A DNA stretch of 37,650 nucleotides from an uncultured Paracoccaceae bacterium (GTDB lineage: Bacteria > Pseudomonadota > Alphaproteobacteria > Rhodobacterales > Rhodobacteraceae), in contig CAKZXZ010000191.1 in assembly GCA_937883775.1 (NCBI GenBank), positions 1-37,650 on the forward strand, written 5' to 3'. The position numbers and the translations under genes are program-made. Below the pieces are notes generated by a model. It made no database searches, had not been told where the DNA came from, and worked only from the letters and a program-made list of their open reading frames with translations. Each line of letters opens with the position of its first letter. Within the stretch, counting starts at the first letter, position 1. Shown here piece by piece: positions 24,549 to 33,179 of the stretch.

Positions 24549-26749
24549 TGACTGATTTCACGATGGAAAAAGGCGCAGATGGCGTCGCGGTGATCACTTG
24601 GGACGTTCAGGGCAAGTCCATGAATGTGATGAACGAGCAAGGATTTGAAGACCTTGATGCCCATATGCAGGATGCGCTGGCTGATGAGGCCGTGAAAGGC
24701 ATCGTTATCACCTCTGGCAAAGACAGCTTCGCGGGCGGGATGGACCTGAACATCATCGCCAAGATGAAAGAGAGCGCTGGCGATGATCCGGCGAAGGGGC
24801 TGTTTGAAGGCGTGATGAACATGCACGGCGTGCTGCGCCGGATTGAACGCGCGGGGATGGACCCGAAGACCAACAAAGGCGGCAAGCCTGTGGCCGCCGC
24901 GCTCCCCGGCACGGCGCTTGGTATTGGTCTGGAAATTCCGCTGGCCTGTCACCGCATCTTTGCGGCGGATAACCCGAAAGCGAAGATCGGTCTCCCCGAG
25001 ATCATGGTTGGTATCTTCCCCGGCGCGGGCGGCACGATGCGCCTATCGCTGAAGTTGGGGGCGATGCAGGCGTCTCCGCTTTTGTTGGAAGGTAAGCTGA
25101 ACGACCCAAAGAAAGCCAAGATGGCAGGGGTTGTGGATGAGGTTGTACCAGCAGAGAAACTGCTGGACCGCGCGAAAGAGTGGGTTTTGAACGCCACCGA
25201 CGCGGATATCGTGAAACCTTGGGATGCCAAGGGCTACAAGATGCCCGGCGGTGCGCCCTATCATCCGGCGGGGTTCATGACGTTCGTGGGCGCCTCGGCC
25301 ATGGTGAACGGCAAGACGATGGGCGTCTATCCAGCGGCCAAGGCGCTGCTGAGTGCGGTCTACGAGGGCGCGTTGGTGCCGTTTGATACCGCGCTGAAAA
25401 TCGAGGCGCGGTGGTTCACGAATGTGCTGATGAACCCATCCTCGTCGGCCATGATCCGGTCGCTCTTCATCAACAAGGAAGCGCTTGAGAAAGGCGCGAA
25501 CCGTCCGGCTGTGGATGACCAGAAAGTGACGCAGGTCGGCGTCATCGGGGCTGGCATGATGGGCGCGGGTATTGCTCTGGTCTCAGCCCTTGCAGGGATC
25601 AAGGTGGTGCTGATCGACAGCGCTCAGGAGGCAGCCGATAAGGGTAAAGCCTATACCGAGGCGCATCTGGACAAAGGCATCGCGCGCAAAAAGGTAACGC
25701 CCGAGAAGAAAGAAGCCGTGCTGGGCCTCATCAACGCGACCACGGATTATGACGCGCTGAAAGGCTGCGATCTGATCGTGGAAGCGGTGTTCGAGGATAT
25801 GGGCGTGAAGGCCGAAGTGACCAAGAAGGTCGAAGCTGTTGTGGGTGAGGATTGCATCTTTGCGACCAACACCTCGACCCTGCCGATCAGCGAATTGGCC
25901 AAGGCCAGTGCGCGGCCTGAGCAGTTCATCGGCATCCACTTCTTCTCACCCGTCGACAAGATGTTGCTGGTGGAGATCATCAAAGGTCAGGAGACCGGCG
26001 ACCGCGCGGTGGCCAAAGCGCTCGATTTCGTGCGCCAGATTCGCAAGACGCCCATCGTGGTGAACGACGCGCGGTTCTTCTACGCGAACCGTTGCATCAT
26101 TCCCTACATCAACGAAGGCATTCGCATGGTGAAGGAAGGTGTGGAGCCTGCCTTGATCGAGAACGCCGCCAAGCTGGTCGGCATGCCCTTGGGGCCGCTG
26201 CAACTGGTTGATGAGACCTCGGTCGATCTGGGCGTGAAGATCGCCAAAGCGACGCGCGCGGCGATGGGCGATGCCTATCCCGATGGTGAGGTCGATGAAG
26301 TGTTGTTCTGGATGGCCGATGAGGGTCGCCTGGGCCGCAAATCGAACGCAGGCTTTTACAGCTACGACGAAAAGGGCAAGCGCGGGCTGCTTTGGGAGGG
26401 CCTTGAGGCCAAATACCCAGTCGCTGACGAGCAACCGTCCTTGGTCGAAGTGCAGCACCGTTTGCTGTTCGCGCAGGTGCTGGAAGGCGTGCGCGCGCTT
26501 GAGGACGGCGTGTTGGAAGACATCCGCGAAGGCGATGTCGGCGCGATCCTGGGCTGGGGCTTTGCGCCTTGGTCGGGCGGGCCGTTCAGCTGGCTTGATA
26601 TCATCGGCACGCCTTATGCGGCCGAGCGGTGCGATCAGTTGACGGAAACCTACGGCGACCGCTTCAAAACGCCCGATCTGCTGCGGGAGATGGCGGCGAA
26701 GGGCCAAAGCTTCTATGGGCGGTTTGGCAAAGCAGCCCAAGCGGCTTAA
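24548..26749 (+). CDS. Bifunctional enoyl-CoA hydratase / 3-hydroxyacyl-CoA dehydrogenase (FadJ/FadB-type)
   Basis: This 733-aa fusion performs the second and third steps of beta-oxidation. Residues 1 to about 290 are a crotonase domain (SFAGGMDLNII, LPGTALGIGLEIPLACH, LPEIMVGIFPGAGGTMRLS). From about 320 comes the NAD-binding domain (VGVIGAGMMGAGIALVSALA), with the catalytic IGIHFFSPVDKM and FYANRCIIPYINEG. The C-terminal domains follow, ending about residue 730. It pairs with the thiolase upstream. The start overlaps the NTF2-like stop by one base. A strong terminator follows the stop. Confidence 0.94.
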   Translation: MTDFTMEKGADGVAVITWDVQGKSMNVMNEQGFEDLDAHMQDALADEAVKGIVITSGKDSFAGGMDLNIIAKMKESAGDDPAKGLFEGVMNMHGVLRRIERAGMDPKTNKGGKPVAAALPGTALGIGLEIPLACHRIFAADNPKAKIGLPEIMVGIFPGAGGTMRLSLKLGAMQASPLLLEGKLNDPKKAKMAGVVDEVVPAEKLLDRAKEWVLNATDADIVKPWDAKGYKMPGGAPYHPAGFMTFVGASAMVNGKTMGVYPAAKALLSAVYEGALVPFDTALKIEARWFTNVLMNPSSSAMIRSLFINKEALEKGANRPAVDDQKVTQVGVIGAGMMGAGIALVSALAGIKVVLIDSAQEAADKGKAYTEAHLDKGIARKKVTPEKKEAVLGLINATTDYDALKGCDLIVEAVFEDMGVKAEVTKKVEAVVGEDCIFATNTSTLPISELAKASARPEQFIGIHFFSPVDKMLLVEIIKGQETGDRAVAKALDFVRQIRKTPIVVNDARFFYANRCIIPYINEGIRMVKEGVEPALIENAAKLVGMPLGPLQLVDETSVDLGVKIAKATRAAMGDAYPDGEVDEVLFWMADEGRLGRKSNAGFYSYDEKGKRGLLWEGLEAKYPVADEQPSLVEVQHRLLFAQVLEGVRALEDGVLEDIREGDVGAILGWGFAPWSGGPFSWLDIIGTPYAAERCDQLTETYGDRFKTPDLLREMAAKGQSFYGRFGKAAQAA

Positions 26750-26753
26750 AAAC

Positions 26754-26783
26754 AAGGGGCGGTCCAAAGCGGGCCGCCCTTTT
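26754..26783 (+). terminator. Intrinsic terminator of the beta-oxidation cluster
   Basis: GGGCGGTCC (26757-26765) pairs with GGGCCGCCC (26771-26779) in a nine-pair stem (one G-T) with loop AAAGC, followed by TTTT. It begins about 5 bp after the FadJ-type stop and is the clearest rho-independent terminator in the window. Confidence 0.88.
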
Positions 26784-26982
26784 CAGATCTGCGCGCACAG
26801 GCCGGTCACCGGGGCACAATCCGCCGGTCATTTCGGCACAAAATGACGCTGGACAAGACCAACGACCGCGCCACATAATCCATCAGAAACAGTGATTTAC
26901 AAGCGTATGACGTCGGCGTCGCGTCTGCGTTTGCTGGCGTCACTTATCGTGCAGACATCGTTGTCATCAAAAGGACCACCGG

Positions 26983-27747
26983 ATGAGCCTCCCTATTTCT
27001 GAGCAAACTGTTCTTGTCACTGGAGCGGGGCGCGGCCTTGGATCCTCTATCGCGCGCGCGTTTGCACGCGAAGGGGCCAAGGTAGCGATCAATTACCGCA
27101 AAAGCCGTGACGCCGCCGAGAGCTTGGCGGCTGAATTGGGACCGCGCACATTGGCCGTAAAGGGGGATGTTCGCGATCCTGAAGCGGTCGCACAGATGGT
27201 TAAAGACGTGCGCGATCGACTGGGTGCCCCAACCACGATCGTGCATAACGCGCTTGCGGATTACAGCTTTAACGGCGACGCGCGGGACACGCTGGAAACG
27301 CTCACCGGTGCGGCGATTGCCGGTCAGGTCGACACAGCCGCGACAGGTGCGTTGAATGTCCTGCGCGCCACTACCGGCGACATGGAGGCTGCCGGCTTTG
27401 GACGGGTCATCACCATCGGCTCCAACCTGGTTCAGAACCCGGTTGTGCCCTACCACGACTACACGGCCGCTAAAGCGGCGTTGCTGGCTTTGACGCGGAC
27501 GGCCGCTGCAGAGTTGGGACCAAAGGGGATCACGGTCAACATGGTCTCGGGCGGTTTGCTGCGCGTCACAGATGCAAGCAAGGGCACCCCGGATGCTGTC
27601 TTTGACATGATCGCAGGCGCAACACCGCTTCGGCAGGTGACAACACCGGACGAATTGGCCGACACGGTCTTGTTCTTCGCAAGTCCCTGGGCGCGGTCAG
27701 TGACCGGGCAGAACCTGATTGTCGATGGCGGCCTGGTGTTCGGGTAA
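26983..27747 (+). CDS. SDR family oxidoreductase (3-oxoacyl-ACP reductase-like)
   Basis: This 254-aa short-chain dehydrogenase has the NAD(P) motif TGAGRGLGSSIARAFA, the NYRKS segment that favours NADPH, the catalytic Ser region VITIGSN, and the YxxxK motif YTAAKAALLALTR. It ends DELADTVLFFASPW ... VTGQNLIVDGG as in FabG. The usual NNAG motif is changed to VHNAL. An AAAGGA ribosome site lies before the ATG. It has its own gap of 233 bp upstream, which holds the previous terminator and no other gene. The substrate may be a beta-ketoacyl thioester, but SDR specificity cannot be read. Confidence 0.86.
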   Translation: MSLPISEQTVLVTGAGRGLGSSIARAFAREGAKVAINYRKSRDAAESLAAELGPRTLAVKGDVRDPEAVAQMVKDVRDRLGAPTTIVHNALADYSFNGDARDTLETLTGAAIAGQVDTAATGALNVLRATTGDMEAAGFGRVITIGSNLVQNPVVPYHDYTAAKAALLALTRTAAAELGPKGITVNMVSGGLLRVTDASKGTPDAVFDMIAGATPLRQVTTPDELADTVLFFASPWARSVTGQNLIVDGGLVFG

Positions 27748-27819
27748 CGCCCCGGACCAATTTGACCTGAAGACAAAGCACCCTGCAAAAAGGCCAAGTA
27801 CCTTTTAGCCGCAAATATG

Positions 27820-27846
27820 AGAGAGCAGCCAAACGGCTGCTTTCTC
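27820..27846. terminator. Bidirectional terminator between convergent genes
   Basis: AGCAGCC (27824-27830), loop AAAC, then GGCTGCT (27835-27841) form a perfect seven-pair stem, extended by AGAG..CTCT flanks. T-rich sequence follows on the plus strand. It sits between the SDR gene (+) and the Hint-protein gene (-). A weaker AAAAGG/CCTTTT hairpin lies at 27787-27806. Confidence 0.7.
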
Positions 27847-27875
27847 TGTTTGATCTTAAACCAAATGCAGCGCGC

Positions 27876-28553
27876 TTAGGCGACCGCCACTTCCAGCAGC
27901 GCCTCGTCAACTTCAGCGGGATAGACGGGCTGGTCGTCGATTATCATCATCTCGACCAGTTCGCGTGCAGCCGCCATGGAGAGAGCGACATAATCTTGGG
28001 CGACAGTATCGGCCAGATCGCCTACCAGGCAGCTTGATTTCGGCTGGAAGAAAAGCGCACCGATATTGGCAAAGACGACCTCGTCACGGCGGAAGTGAAG
28101 GCTGACCACCTCGATCATATCGGTCGGTCGTTGCCGGGTAATGCCACGAAAGCCTTCGAGCGCGCCAGCGGGCAGCATGGCGAAAGGATCGCCAAGATAG
28201 TCTTCGGCAGCATCGCTTTCGACCAACACTTGCTGTTCCGGCAAAAGATAGGTTTGGCGCAGGTTGCCCAGCGCCCCTGCCGGGATCAAAAGCGGCCAAA
28301 GATGCGCGGGACACGCGGTTTGCGCGCTCCAGACAATGTCGCGGCGCAGTTCGATAACGGTTTGCAGGCCGTGATCGAAGGTCAAAACCTCATCCCCGAC
28401 CGCAAGCGCTTCAACCGGACGCCACCCCATACGGGTCGCAACGCGAGTGCCTGACACAAGGCCGGTCGCAATACCCGGCGTGCCGTCCCAGGCGCCGGAT
28501 GTTTCCGCAGTGGTTTTCGTCCCCCCAAGGACGCGATTGCGCAGTCCAAACAT
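27876..28553 (-). CDS. Hint-domain protein (Hedgehog/intein-like), nucleophile apparently missing
   Basis: This 225-aa protein contains a Hint-like domain from about residue 30: GLVSGTRVATRMGWRPVEAL followed by VGDEVLTFDHG and the later LLPEQQVLVESD block. Comparable Hint proteins begin this domain with Cys (CFTPGTRIAT-like); here the aligned residue is Gly or Val, so self-splicing or cleavage by Cys attack seems impossible. A His-rich active-site segment is also hard to find. I chose the ATG at 28553, with AAGGGGG upstream, over the open frame to 28664. Such proteins are common in Rhodobacterales, role unknown. Confidence 0.8.
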   Translation of the reverse strand: MFGLRNRVLGGTKTTAETSGAWDGTPGIATGLVSGTRVATRMGWRPVEALAVGDEVLTFDHGLQTVIELRRDIVWSAQTACPAHLWPLLIPAGALGNLRQTYLLPEQQVLVESDAAEDYLGDPFAMLPAGALEGFRGITRQRPTDMIEVVSLHFRRDEVVFANIGALFFQPKSSCLVGDLADTVAQDYVALSMAAARELVEMMIIDDQPVYPAEVDEALLEVAVA

Positions 28554-28698
28554 GTGTATTCCCCCTTCTGGTGGAACGCTCGAAGCGGCAGCAAGGAGCG
28601 TCATATGCAGTGAGAACAAGAAGGCGTGATTCCCAAGACCGAGATTGGCCAGAAATGAGACCACTTCACGGCAATGGTTCCAAATTTCGACAAGTTTT

Positions 28699-28711
28699 CA
28701 CCAAATTGGTG
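28699..28711. promoter_or_regulatory. Palindromic operator candidate upstream of the Hint gene
   Basis: CACCAA-A-TTGGTG is a perfect inverted repeat with a one-base centre. It lies about 146 bp before the Hint start and 37 bp after the end of the sulfotransferase gene. A second inverted repeat, CCCTGTCT-GTTT-AGACAGGG (28738-28757), overlaps the sulfotransferase stop. No matching regulator is recognised. Confidence 0.35.
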
Positions 28712-28747
28712 GATTACATGTGAATTTCGGGACAATCCCCTGTCTGT

Positions 28748-29386
28748 TTAGACAGGGTAGCCGAACTTTTCGAAATCATCAGAACACAAATCTGCCACCA
28801 GCTTGCGCAGCGAATCGCTGTAATCCGCGCGATCTGCGGCCGGGCTTTCATTCACATGAGGCAGGTTCAAGGCAAAACCCAAATGATGCTCCAGCGGGGC
28901 AAGATCGGTCGCAAGATGCTCAAGCCGGATATAGGCGGCGCAGGTGTCGCGCCCGTCGGCATCAGTCATATAACTGGAATAGGAATGCGCGCGCAGGGTT
29001 GCCTGCGTCTGTGCATCGGTCAGGAAATCGCCAAAGCTTACAGCCTTGGCAAGACGCACAGCGCGATGATCGAAACTTTGGCCGCGCAGCCAGTGATAGT
29101 AGCTGAGCACGCGGTCATAGGGGTTGCGCACCAGCGTAAAGCAAAAAGAGGCATCGATCCGGGCCTGATCGACCAAGCCGTAGATGTCGCGGATACGCGA
29201 ATGCTTCCAAAGCCGCCCCGAGGCCTGCACATCCTTCAGCTTGCGCCGTCGCTTGCGCGCTTTGGGTGTGTCGCCCAACATAATATCATCTTTCATCGCA
29301 CGCTCTTCCAAGGCCAGCGCCATGGATGTGCCACCCGTTTTGGGAATGTGGATGAAGATATAACCGCGCCCTGGAGAGATAATCAT
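28748..29386 (-). CDS. Sulfotransferase family protein
   Basis: This 212-aa protein has the 5'-phosphosulfate-binding motif FIHIPKTGGTSMA near the N-terminus and the 3'-phosphate motif FTLVRNPYDRVLSYYHW in the middle, as in carbohydrate and lipid sulfotransferases (family 2 type) that use PAPS. There is no signal peptide, so it is cytoplasmic. It starts 4 bp after the DMT transporter stop, on the same strand, so the two are likely co-transcribed. The acceptor is unknown; a surface polysaccharide is plausible. It ends in a hairpin that overlaps its stop codon. Confidence 0.88.
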   Translation of the reverse strand: MIISPGRGYIFIHIPKTGGTSMALALEERAMKDDIMLGDTPKARKRRRKLKDVQASGRLWKHSRIRDIYGLVDQARIDASFCFTLVRNPYDRVLSYYHWLRGQSFDHRAVRLAKAVSFGDFLTDAQTQATLRAHSYSSYMTDADGRDTCAAYIRLEHLATDLAPLEHHLGFALNLPHVNESPAADRADYSDSLRKLVADLCSDDFEKFGYPV

Positions 29387-29390
29387 ACGC

Positions 29391-30311
29391 TCACGCTACC
29401 TCTGTGCGCCCACGCAGCGCAATGAGGCTGCCTGCAGCGATCACAAGCACCACCCCGCCCATCGCCAGCCCATTCAGAAGCTGGCCGAAAAAGAGAAAGG
29501 CAAAGAACGACGCAAAGAGAATGATCGCATATTCAAAGACAGCCACTGTGGCTGTTTCGCCCAGTTGATAGGCTTTGATGATAAGGCCCACGCCGATGAC
29601 CGACCCGACCGCCTGCACAAGAACGAAGCCCCAGATCGCAGGTGACATCGGCACCCATCCACGGACCAGAAAGCCATCTGGTCCCGGCGGTACGGCTTGT
29701 GGGAAAACGGTGAGCGCGGCCAGGCCCAGCACCCCCCACAGACCAAGGATGGCCATAAACCCTGCAAGCAGACACAGTGTGGTTTCCTCAAGGCACCAGC
29801 GGCGGGTGGCAAGCGCGCCCAGCGCGTACAGTAGTCCCGCCGCAACTGGCATCACAGTAACCAGCGATAGGTTTGCCGGATCGGGCTGCAACACCATCAA
29901 CGTCCCAGTGAAACCAAGTACGACCGCGCCAATGCGCGCCGGGCCAATGGGCATGCCAAGGGCTACGGCAGACAGCACCAGCACCCAGATCGGCGATGTA
30001 AAAAGCCCGGCCAGCGATTGCGCGATGGGCAAAAAGGCCAGCGATCCAAAGTAAAGCAACATCGAGGTGGCCACAAACGCGCTGCGCAGCGCCGCAGTCG
30101 ACAGGCGCTTGGGGCGCAAAGTGCCGTAGCCCAAAGCAGACAGCGCCCCGATCAGCACCAATGCAAGGACCGAACGCACAGCCTGCATCTGCCAAAGCCC
30201 GATTTCTTCGCTGATACGATAGACGAAATTGTCGATGCACCCCAGCATCGCCATTGCCGACAGGATGCACAAAGCGGCTTTCAAAGGTTGGGTCGTAGCT
30301 TCCTGCGTCAT
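29391..30311 (-). CDS. DMT superfamily (EamA) transporter
   Basis: This 306-aa membrane protein has about ten helices in two EamA repeats, for example LKAALCILSAMAMLGCIDNF at the start and GGVVLVIAAGSLIALRGR at the end. EamA carriers export amino acids, nucleobases or other metabolites. I chose the ATG at 30311 (MTQEATTQPLKAAL); the open frame continues to 30428 but would enter the divergent ligase gene's ribosome site region. It is divergent from the acyl-CoA ligase gene with about 80 bp between starts. The cargo is unknown. Confidence 0.85.
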   Translation of the reverse strand: MTQEATTQPLKAALCILSAMAMLGCIDNFVYRISEEIGLWQMQAVRSVLALVLIGALSALGYGTLRPKRLSTAALRSAFVATSMLLYFGSLAFLPIAQSLAGLFTSPIWVLVLSAVALGMPIGPARIGAVVLGFTGTLMVLQPDPANLSLVTVMPVAAGLLYALGALATRRWCLEETTLCLLAGFMAILGLWGVLGLAALTVFPQAVPPGPDGFLVRGWVPMSPAIWGFVLVQAVGSVIGVGLIIKAYQLGETATVAVFEYAIILFASFFAFLFFGQLLNGLAMGGVVLVIAAGSLIALRGRTEVA

Positions 30312-30393
30312 CCCGCCACAGATTGCGCTTTCCAAGCGCGTTGGCAAGCGGCATAATTGTCTGACATTTGAAGGCGCGGGGGAGGAGATCGCG

Positions 30394-32022
30394 ATGGGAT
30401 GGCTTGCTGACGAAAGCGGTTTGGACAAAAACGCGGCGAATTATGTGCCGCTGACACCGCTGTCGCATCTGCGCCGGGCGGCACAGGTATTTCCGGACCG
30501 CGAGGCAGTTGTGTATGGCGCGCATCGCAAAAACTATGCCGAATATCATGCGCGCGTGTCGCAACTCGCCTCGGCGCTGGTCAAGATCGGGATCACACCG
30601 GGTGATGTCGTCGCCACTTTGTTGCCAAACGTCCCCGCACAAGCCGAAGCGCATTTCGGTGTGCCGGCCTGCGGTGCTGTGCTGAATACGATCAACATCC
30701 GGCTCGAGGCCGACACGATCGCCTACATTCTTGACCATGCGGGCGCGAAGGCAGTGCTGGTTGACAGCCAGTTCCTACCCATCGCGATGACCGCGATTGA
30801 CCTGATGGAGGGCCCTGCCCCGCAAATCATCGAAGTCCCTGATGACGCTGCCGGTGTGCACCACATGGGCGAGCAGATCGACTATGAAGATTTCCTGGCC
30901 ACCGGTGATCCGGAATTCAGCTGGCTGATGCCTGCAGACGAGTGGGAAAGCCTCGCGATCAACTATACGTCCGGCACAACCGGGCGACCCAAAGGCGTTG
31001 TTTACCATCACCGTGGCGCCTATTTGATGACGATGGGCACGGTGGTCAGCTGGCAGCTTCAGCTTTACCCGAAATACCTCACGATTGTGCCGCTTTTTCA
31101 CTGCAATGGCTGGAACCACACCTGGATGATGCCGATGCTGGGCGGTACGATCGTGTGCTGTCGCGATATCAGCGCGCGTGCGGTCTATGATGCGCTGGCC
31201 GATGAAGGCGTGACGCATTTCGGAGGGGCTCCGATTGTGCTGAACATGATCGTGAACGCCAAAGAGGAAGAGCGTCGACCCTTTGAGCAGGACGTACAGG
31301 TTTTCACGGCTGGGGCGCCTCCGGCGGCGGCGACGTTGGCTGCGGTTGAAAAACTGGGCTTCAACGTGATGCAGGTTTACGGGCTAACCGAAACCTATGG
31401 CCATGTCACCGAATGCCTGTGGAATGGCGATGCGTGGGATGGCATGTCGCAATCCGAAAAAGCTGCGATCAAGGCGCGTCAGGGCGTTGCCTTCCCAATG
31501 ATGGAGCATCTGGGCGTTGTGGATGAGAACAACGTCCAAATCGCCATGGACGGCACCACCCAGGGGGAGATCGTACTGCGCGGCAACTCCGTGATGAAAG
31601 GATACCTGAAAAACAAGAAAGCCACGACCGAGGCCTTTGAAGGCGGACATTTCCATTCCGGCGATATCGCCGTGCAGCATCCCGATGGGCATGTTCAGAT
31701 TGCGGATCGCGCAAAGGATATCATCATCTCGGGCGGTGAGAATATCAGCTCGGTCGAAGTCGAAGGCGCATTGATGCACCATCCCGCAATCCTGCTGGCC
31801 GCCGTTGTGGCCAAGCCGGACGACAAATGGGGCGAGGTGCCTTGCGCCTTTGTGGAGCTAAAAGACGGCGCCACCGCCGACGAGGCCGAAATCATCGCCT
31901 TCGCACGCGAGCGGCTGGCCGGGTTCAAGACACCCAAGCGCGTGGTCTTTCAGGAGCTTCCCAAGACATCCACCGGGAAAATCCAGAAGTTCGAGCTGCG
32001 CACCGTCGCCAAATCGCTTTGA
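30394..32022 (+). CDS. Acyl-CoA synthetase, DmdB/medium-chain type
   Basis: This 542-aa ANL-superfamily ligase activates an acid with ATP and CoA. Motifs are INYTSGTTGRPKGVVYHH (phosphate loop), PLFHCNGWNHTW, QVYGLTETYGHVTECL, HSGDIAVQHPDGHV, DRAKDIIISGGENISSVEVE and PKTSTGKIQKFELR with the catalytic Lys. The length and the segment PNVPAQAEAHFGVPACGAVL resemble DmdB (methylmercaptopropionate-CoA ligase) and related medium-chain ligases; other dmd genes are absent, so the acid is not settled. GGGGGAGGAG precedes the ATG. It is divergent from the DMT transporter. Confidence 0.88.
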   Translation: MGWLADESGLDKNAANYVPLTPLSHLRRAAQVFPDREAVVYGAHRKNYAEYHARVSQLASALVKIGITPGDVVATLLPNVPAQAEAHFGVPACGAVLNTINIRLEADTIAYILDHAGAKAVLVDSQFLPIAMTAIDLMEGPAPQIIEVPDDAAGVHHMGEQIDYEDFLATGDPEFSWLMPADEWESLAINYTSGTTGRPKGVVYHHRGAYLMTMGTVVSWQLQLYPKYLTIVPLFHCNGWNHTWMMPMLGGTIVCCRDISARAVYDALADEGVTHFGGAPIVLNMIVNAKEEERRPFEQDVQVFTAGAPPAAATLAAVEKLGFNVMQVYGLTETYGHVTECLWNGDAWDGMSQSEKAAIKARQGVAFPMMEHLGVVDENNVQIAMDGTTQGEIVLRGNSVMKGYLKNKKATTEAFEGGHFHSGDIAVQHPDGHVQIADRAKDIIISGGENISSVEVEGALMHHPAILLAAVVAKPDDKWGEVPCAFVELKDGATADEAEIIAFARERLAGFKTPKRVVFQELPKTSTGKIQKFELRTVAKSL

Positions 32023-32094
32023 CTTAGCGTTGTGAGCGGACCTCCGCTGGGGTAAGCTGCTTGCAACGATAAAAGCGGTAGAGCAGCCCACCCC

Positions 32095-33105
32095 GTGACG
32101 GCCCTTACAAAATACGACCGGCTCGAAAGCGCGGGTCTGTGGCGTGCGACCCCTGAGGCGCAGCGGCAGGATGTTCTGCTGTCGTTCGGCAACGCGACGC
32201 TGGTGATCTCGGACAAGGCGGGCCGTGCGCTGACCCATTGGTCGCTTCCCGCAATTGAACGAACCAATCCCGGCGAACGCCCCGCTGTTTTCGCTCCCGA
32301 CACCGAGCAAAGCGAAACGCTTGAAGTCGCTGACGACACGATGATCGACGCGCTCGAAACCGTGCGTAAAACGATTGCAAAACGGCGCCCGCAACCGGGG
32401 CGCCTGCGGCTGGCAATCTTTGGCGGTACGGTCGTCTTTATCGGATGGCTTGGCCTGTTCTGGCTGCCGGGCGCTCTGGTGAACCACGCCAGCACCGTCG
32501 TTCCCGAGGTCAAGCGCGATCAGATCGGGCGCGACCTTGGCAAGCAATTGACACGGATCACCGGGCGAGCCTGCTCAACGACACTGGGCGATCGCGCTTT
32601 GCGGCGGATCGCCGTCCGCCTTGGACTGCCGGGTGATCTGCGCGTTGTCCGCGCAACCCTGCCAGACACCATCGGCTTGCCCGGCGGAGACATCCTGATT
32701 AACGCACGCGTGGTTGAAGATCACGAAGACCCAGATGTTCTGGCAGGATATCTGTTGGCCGAACAAACGCGCATTGCAGCGCAACCCGCACTGGAACAGA
32801 TGCTAAGCCATGCTGGGCCGCTGACCAGCTTTCGCCTGCTCACCCAAGGTGAAGTGCCCCAAAGCACGCTCGCCGGATATGCCGAACATCTGCTGGCCCA
32901 AACCCCCGGCCTGCCCGAAAAAACGGCGCTGCTTGACCGCTTTAGCGACACCGGTCTGCGCGCCACCGCATTTGCATATGCGGTTGATCCGTCCGGGGAA
33001 ACGACGCTTGATCTGATCGAAGCGGATCCGTTTCCCGCCGGGTCCGAAAAGATCTCTTTAAGCGATCAGGATTGGGTCAGCCTGCAAGGGATCTGCGGCG
33101 AATAA
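32095..33105 (+). CDS. One-TM protein with a degenerate M48 peptidase-like core
   Basis: This 336-aa protein starts at GTG. Residues 1-100 look cytoplasmic. One helix follows at about 104-125 (LRLAIFGGTVVFIGWLGLFW), then a large outer domain. Within it, PDTIGLPGGDILINARVVED and DPDVLAGYLLAEQTRI resemble the region around the HExxH zinc site of M48 (HtpX/BepA) proteases, where the helix would normally read HELGH. Here the His pair is missing, so it is probably an inactive homologue or another fold. It lies 72 bp after the ligase gene. The M48 likeness is my inference. Confidence 0.6.
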   Translation: MTALTKYDRLESAGLWRATPEAQRQDVLLSFGNATLVISDKAGRALTHWSLPAIERTNPGERPAVFAPDTEQSETLEVADDTMIDALETVRKTIAKRRPQPGRLRLAIFGGTVVFIGWLGLFWLPGALVNHASTVVPEVKRDQIGRDLGKQLTRITGRACSTTLGDRALRRIAVRLGLPGDLRVVRATLPDTIGLPGGDILINARVVEDHEDPDVLAGYLLAEQTRIAAQPALEQMLSHAGPLTSFRLLTQGEVPQSTLAGYAEHLLAQTPGLPEKTALLDRFSDTGLRATAFAYAVDPSGETTLDLIEADPFPAGSEKISLSDQDWVSLQGICGE

Positions 33106-33121
33106 GACCCGCAAAACAGGA

Positions 33122-33140
33122 AAGGGGCGCGATGCCCCTT
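33122..33140. terminator. Hairpin between convergent genes
   Basis: AAGGGGC, loop GCGAT, GCCCCTT form a seven-pair stem between the one-TM protein gene (+) and the SPOR protein gene (-). On the minus strand it is followed by T-rich sequence (TCCTGTTTT), which supports termination of the SPOR gene. Confidence 0.6.
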
Positions 33141-33179
33141 CGCATCACACCCCTTCATTTTTGCCTTTTTCTGACGCGC

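Noticed and set aside
26784-26982. A gene or RNA in the gap before the SDR gene
   Set aside because: No coding frame with a ribosome site and no stable fold was seen. It contains GCGTC-type short repeats only, not convincing as a regulatory array.
20001-32022. DMSP demethylation pathway (DmdB and DmdC)
   Set aside because: Both proteins resemble Dmd enzymes, but dmdA and dmdD are not in the window, the two genes are 8.6 kb apart, and the dehydrogenase sits with general beta-oxidation genes.
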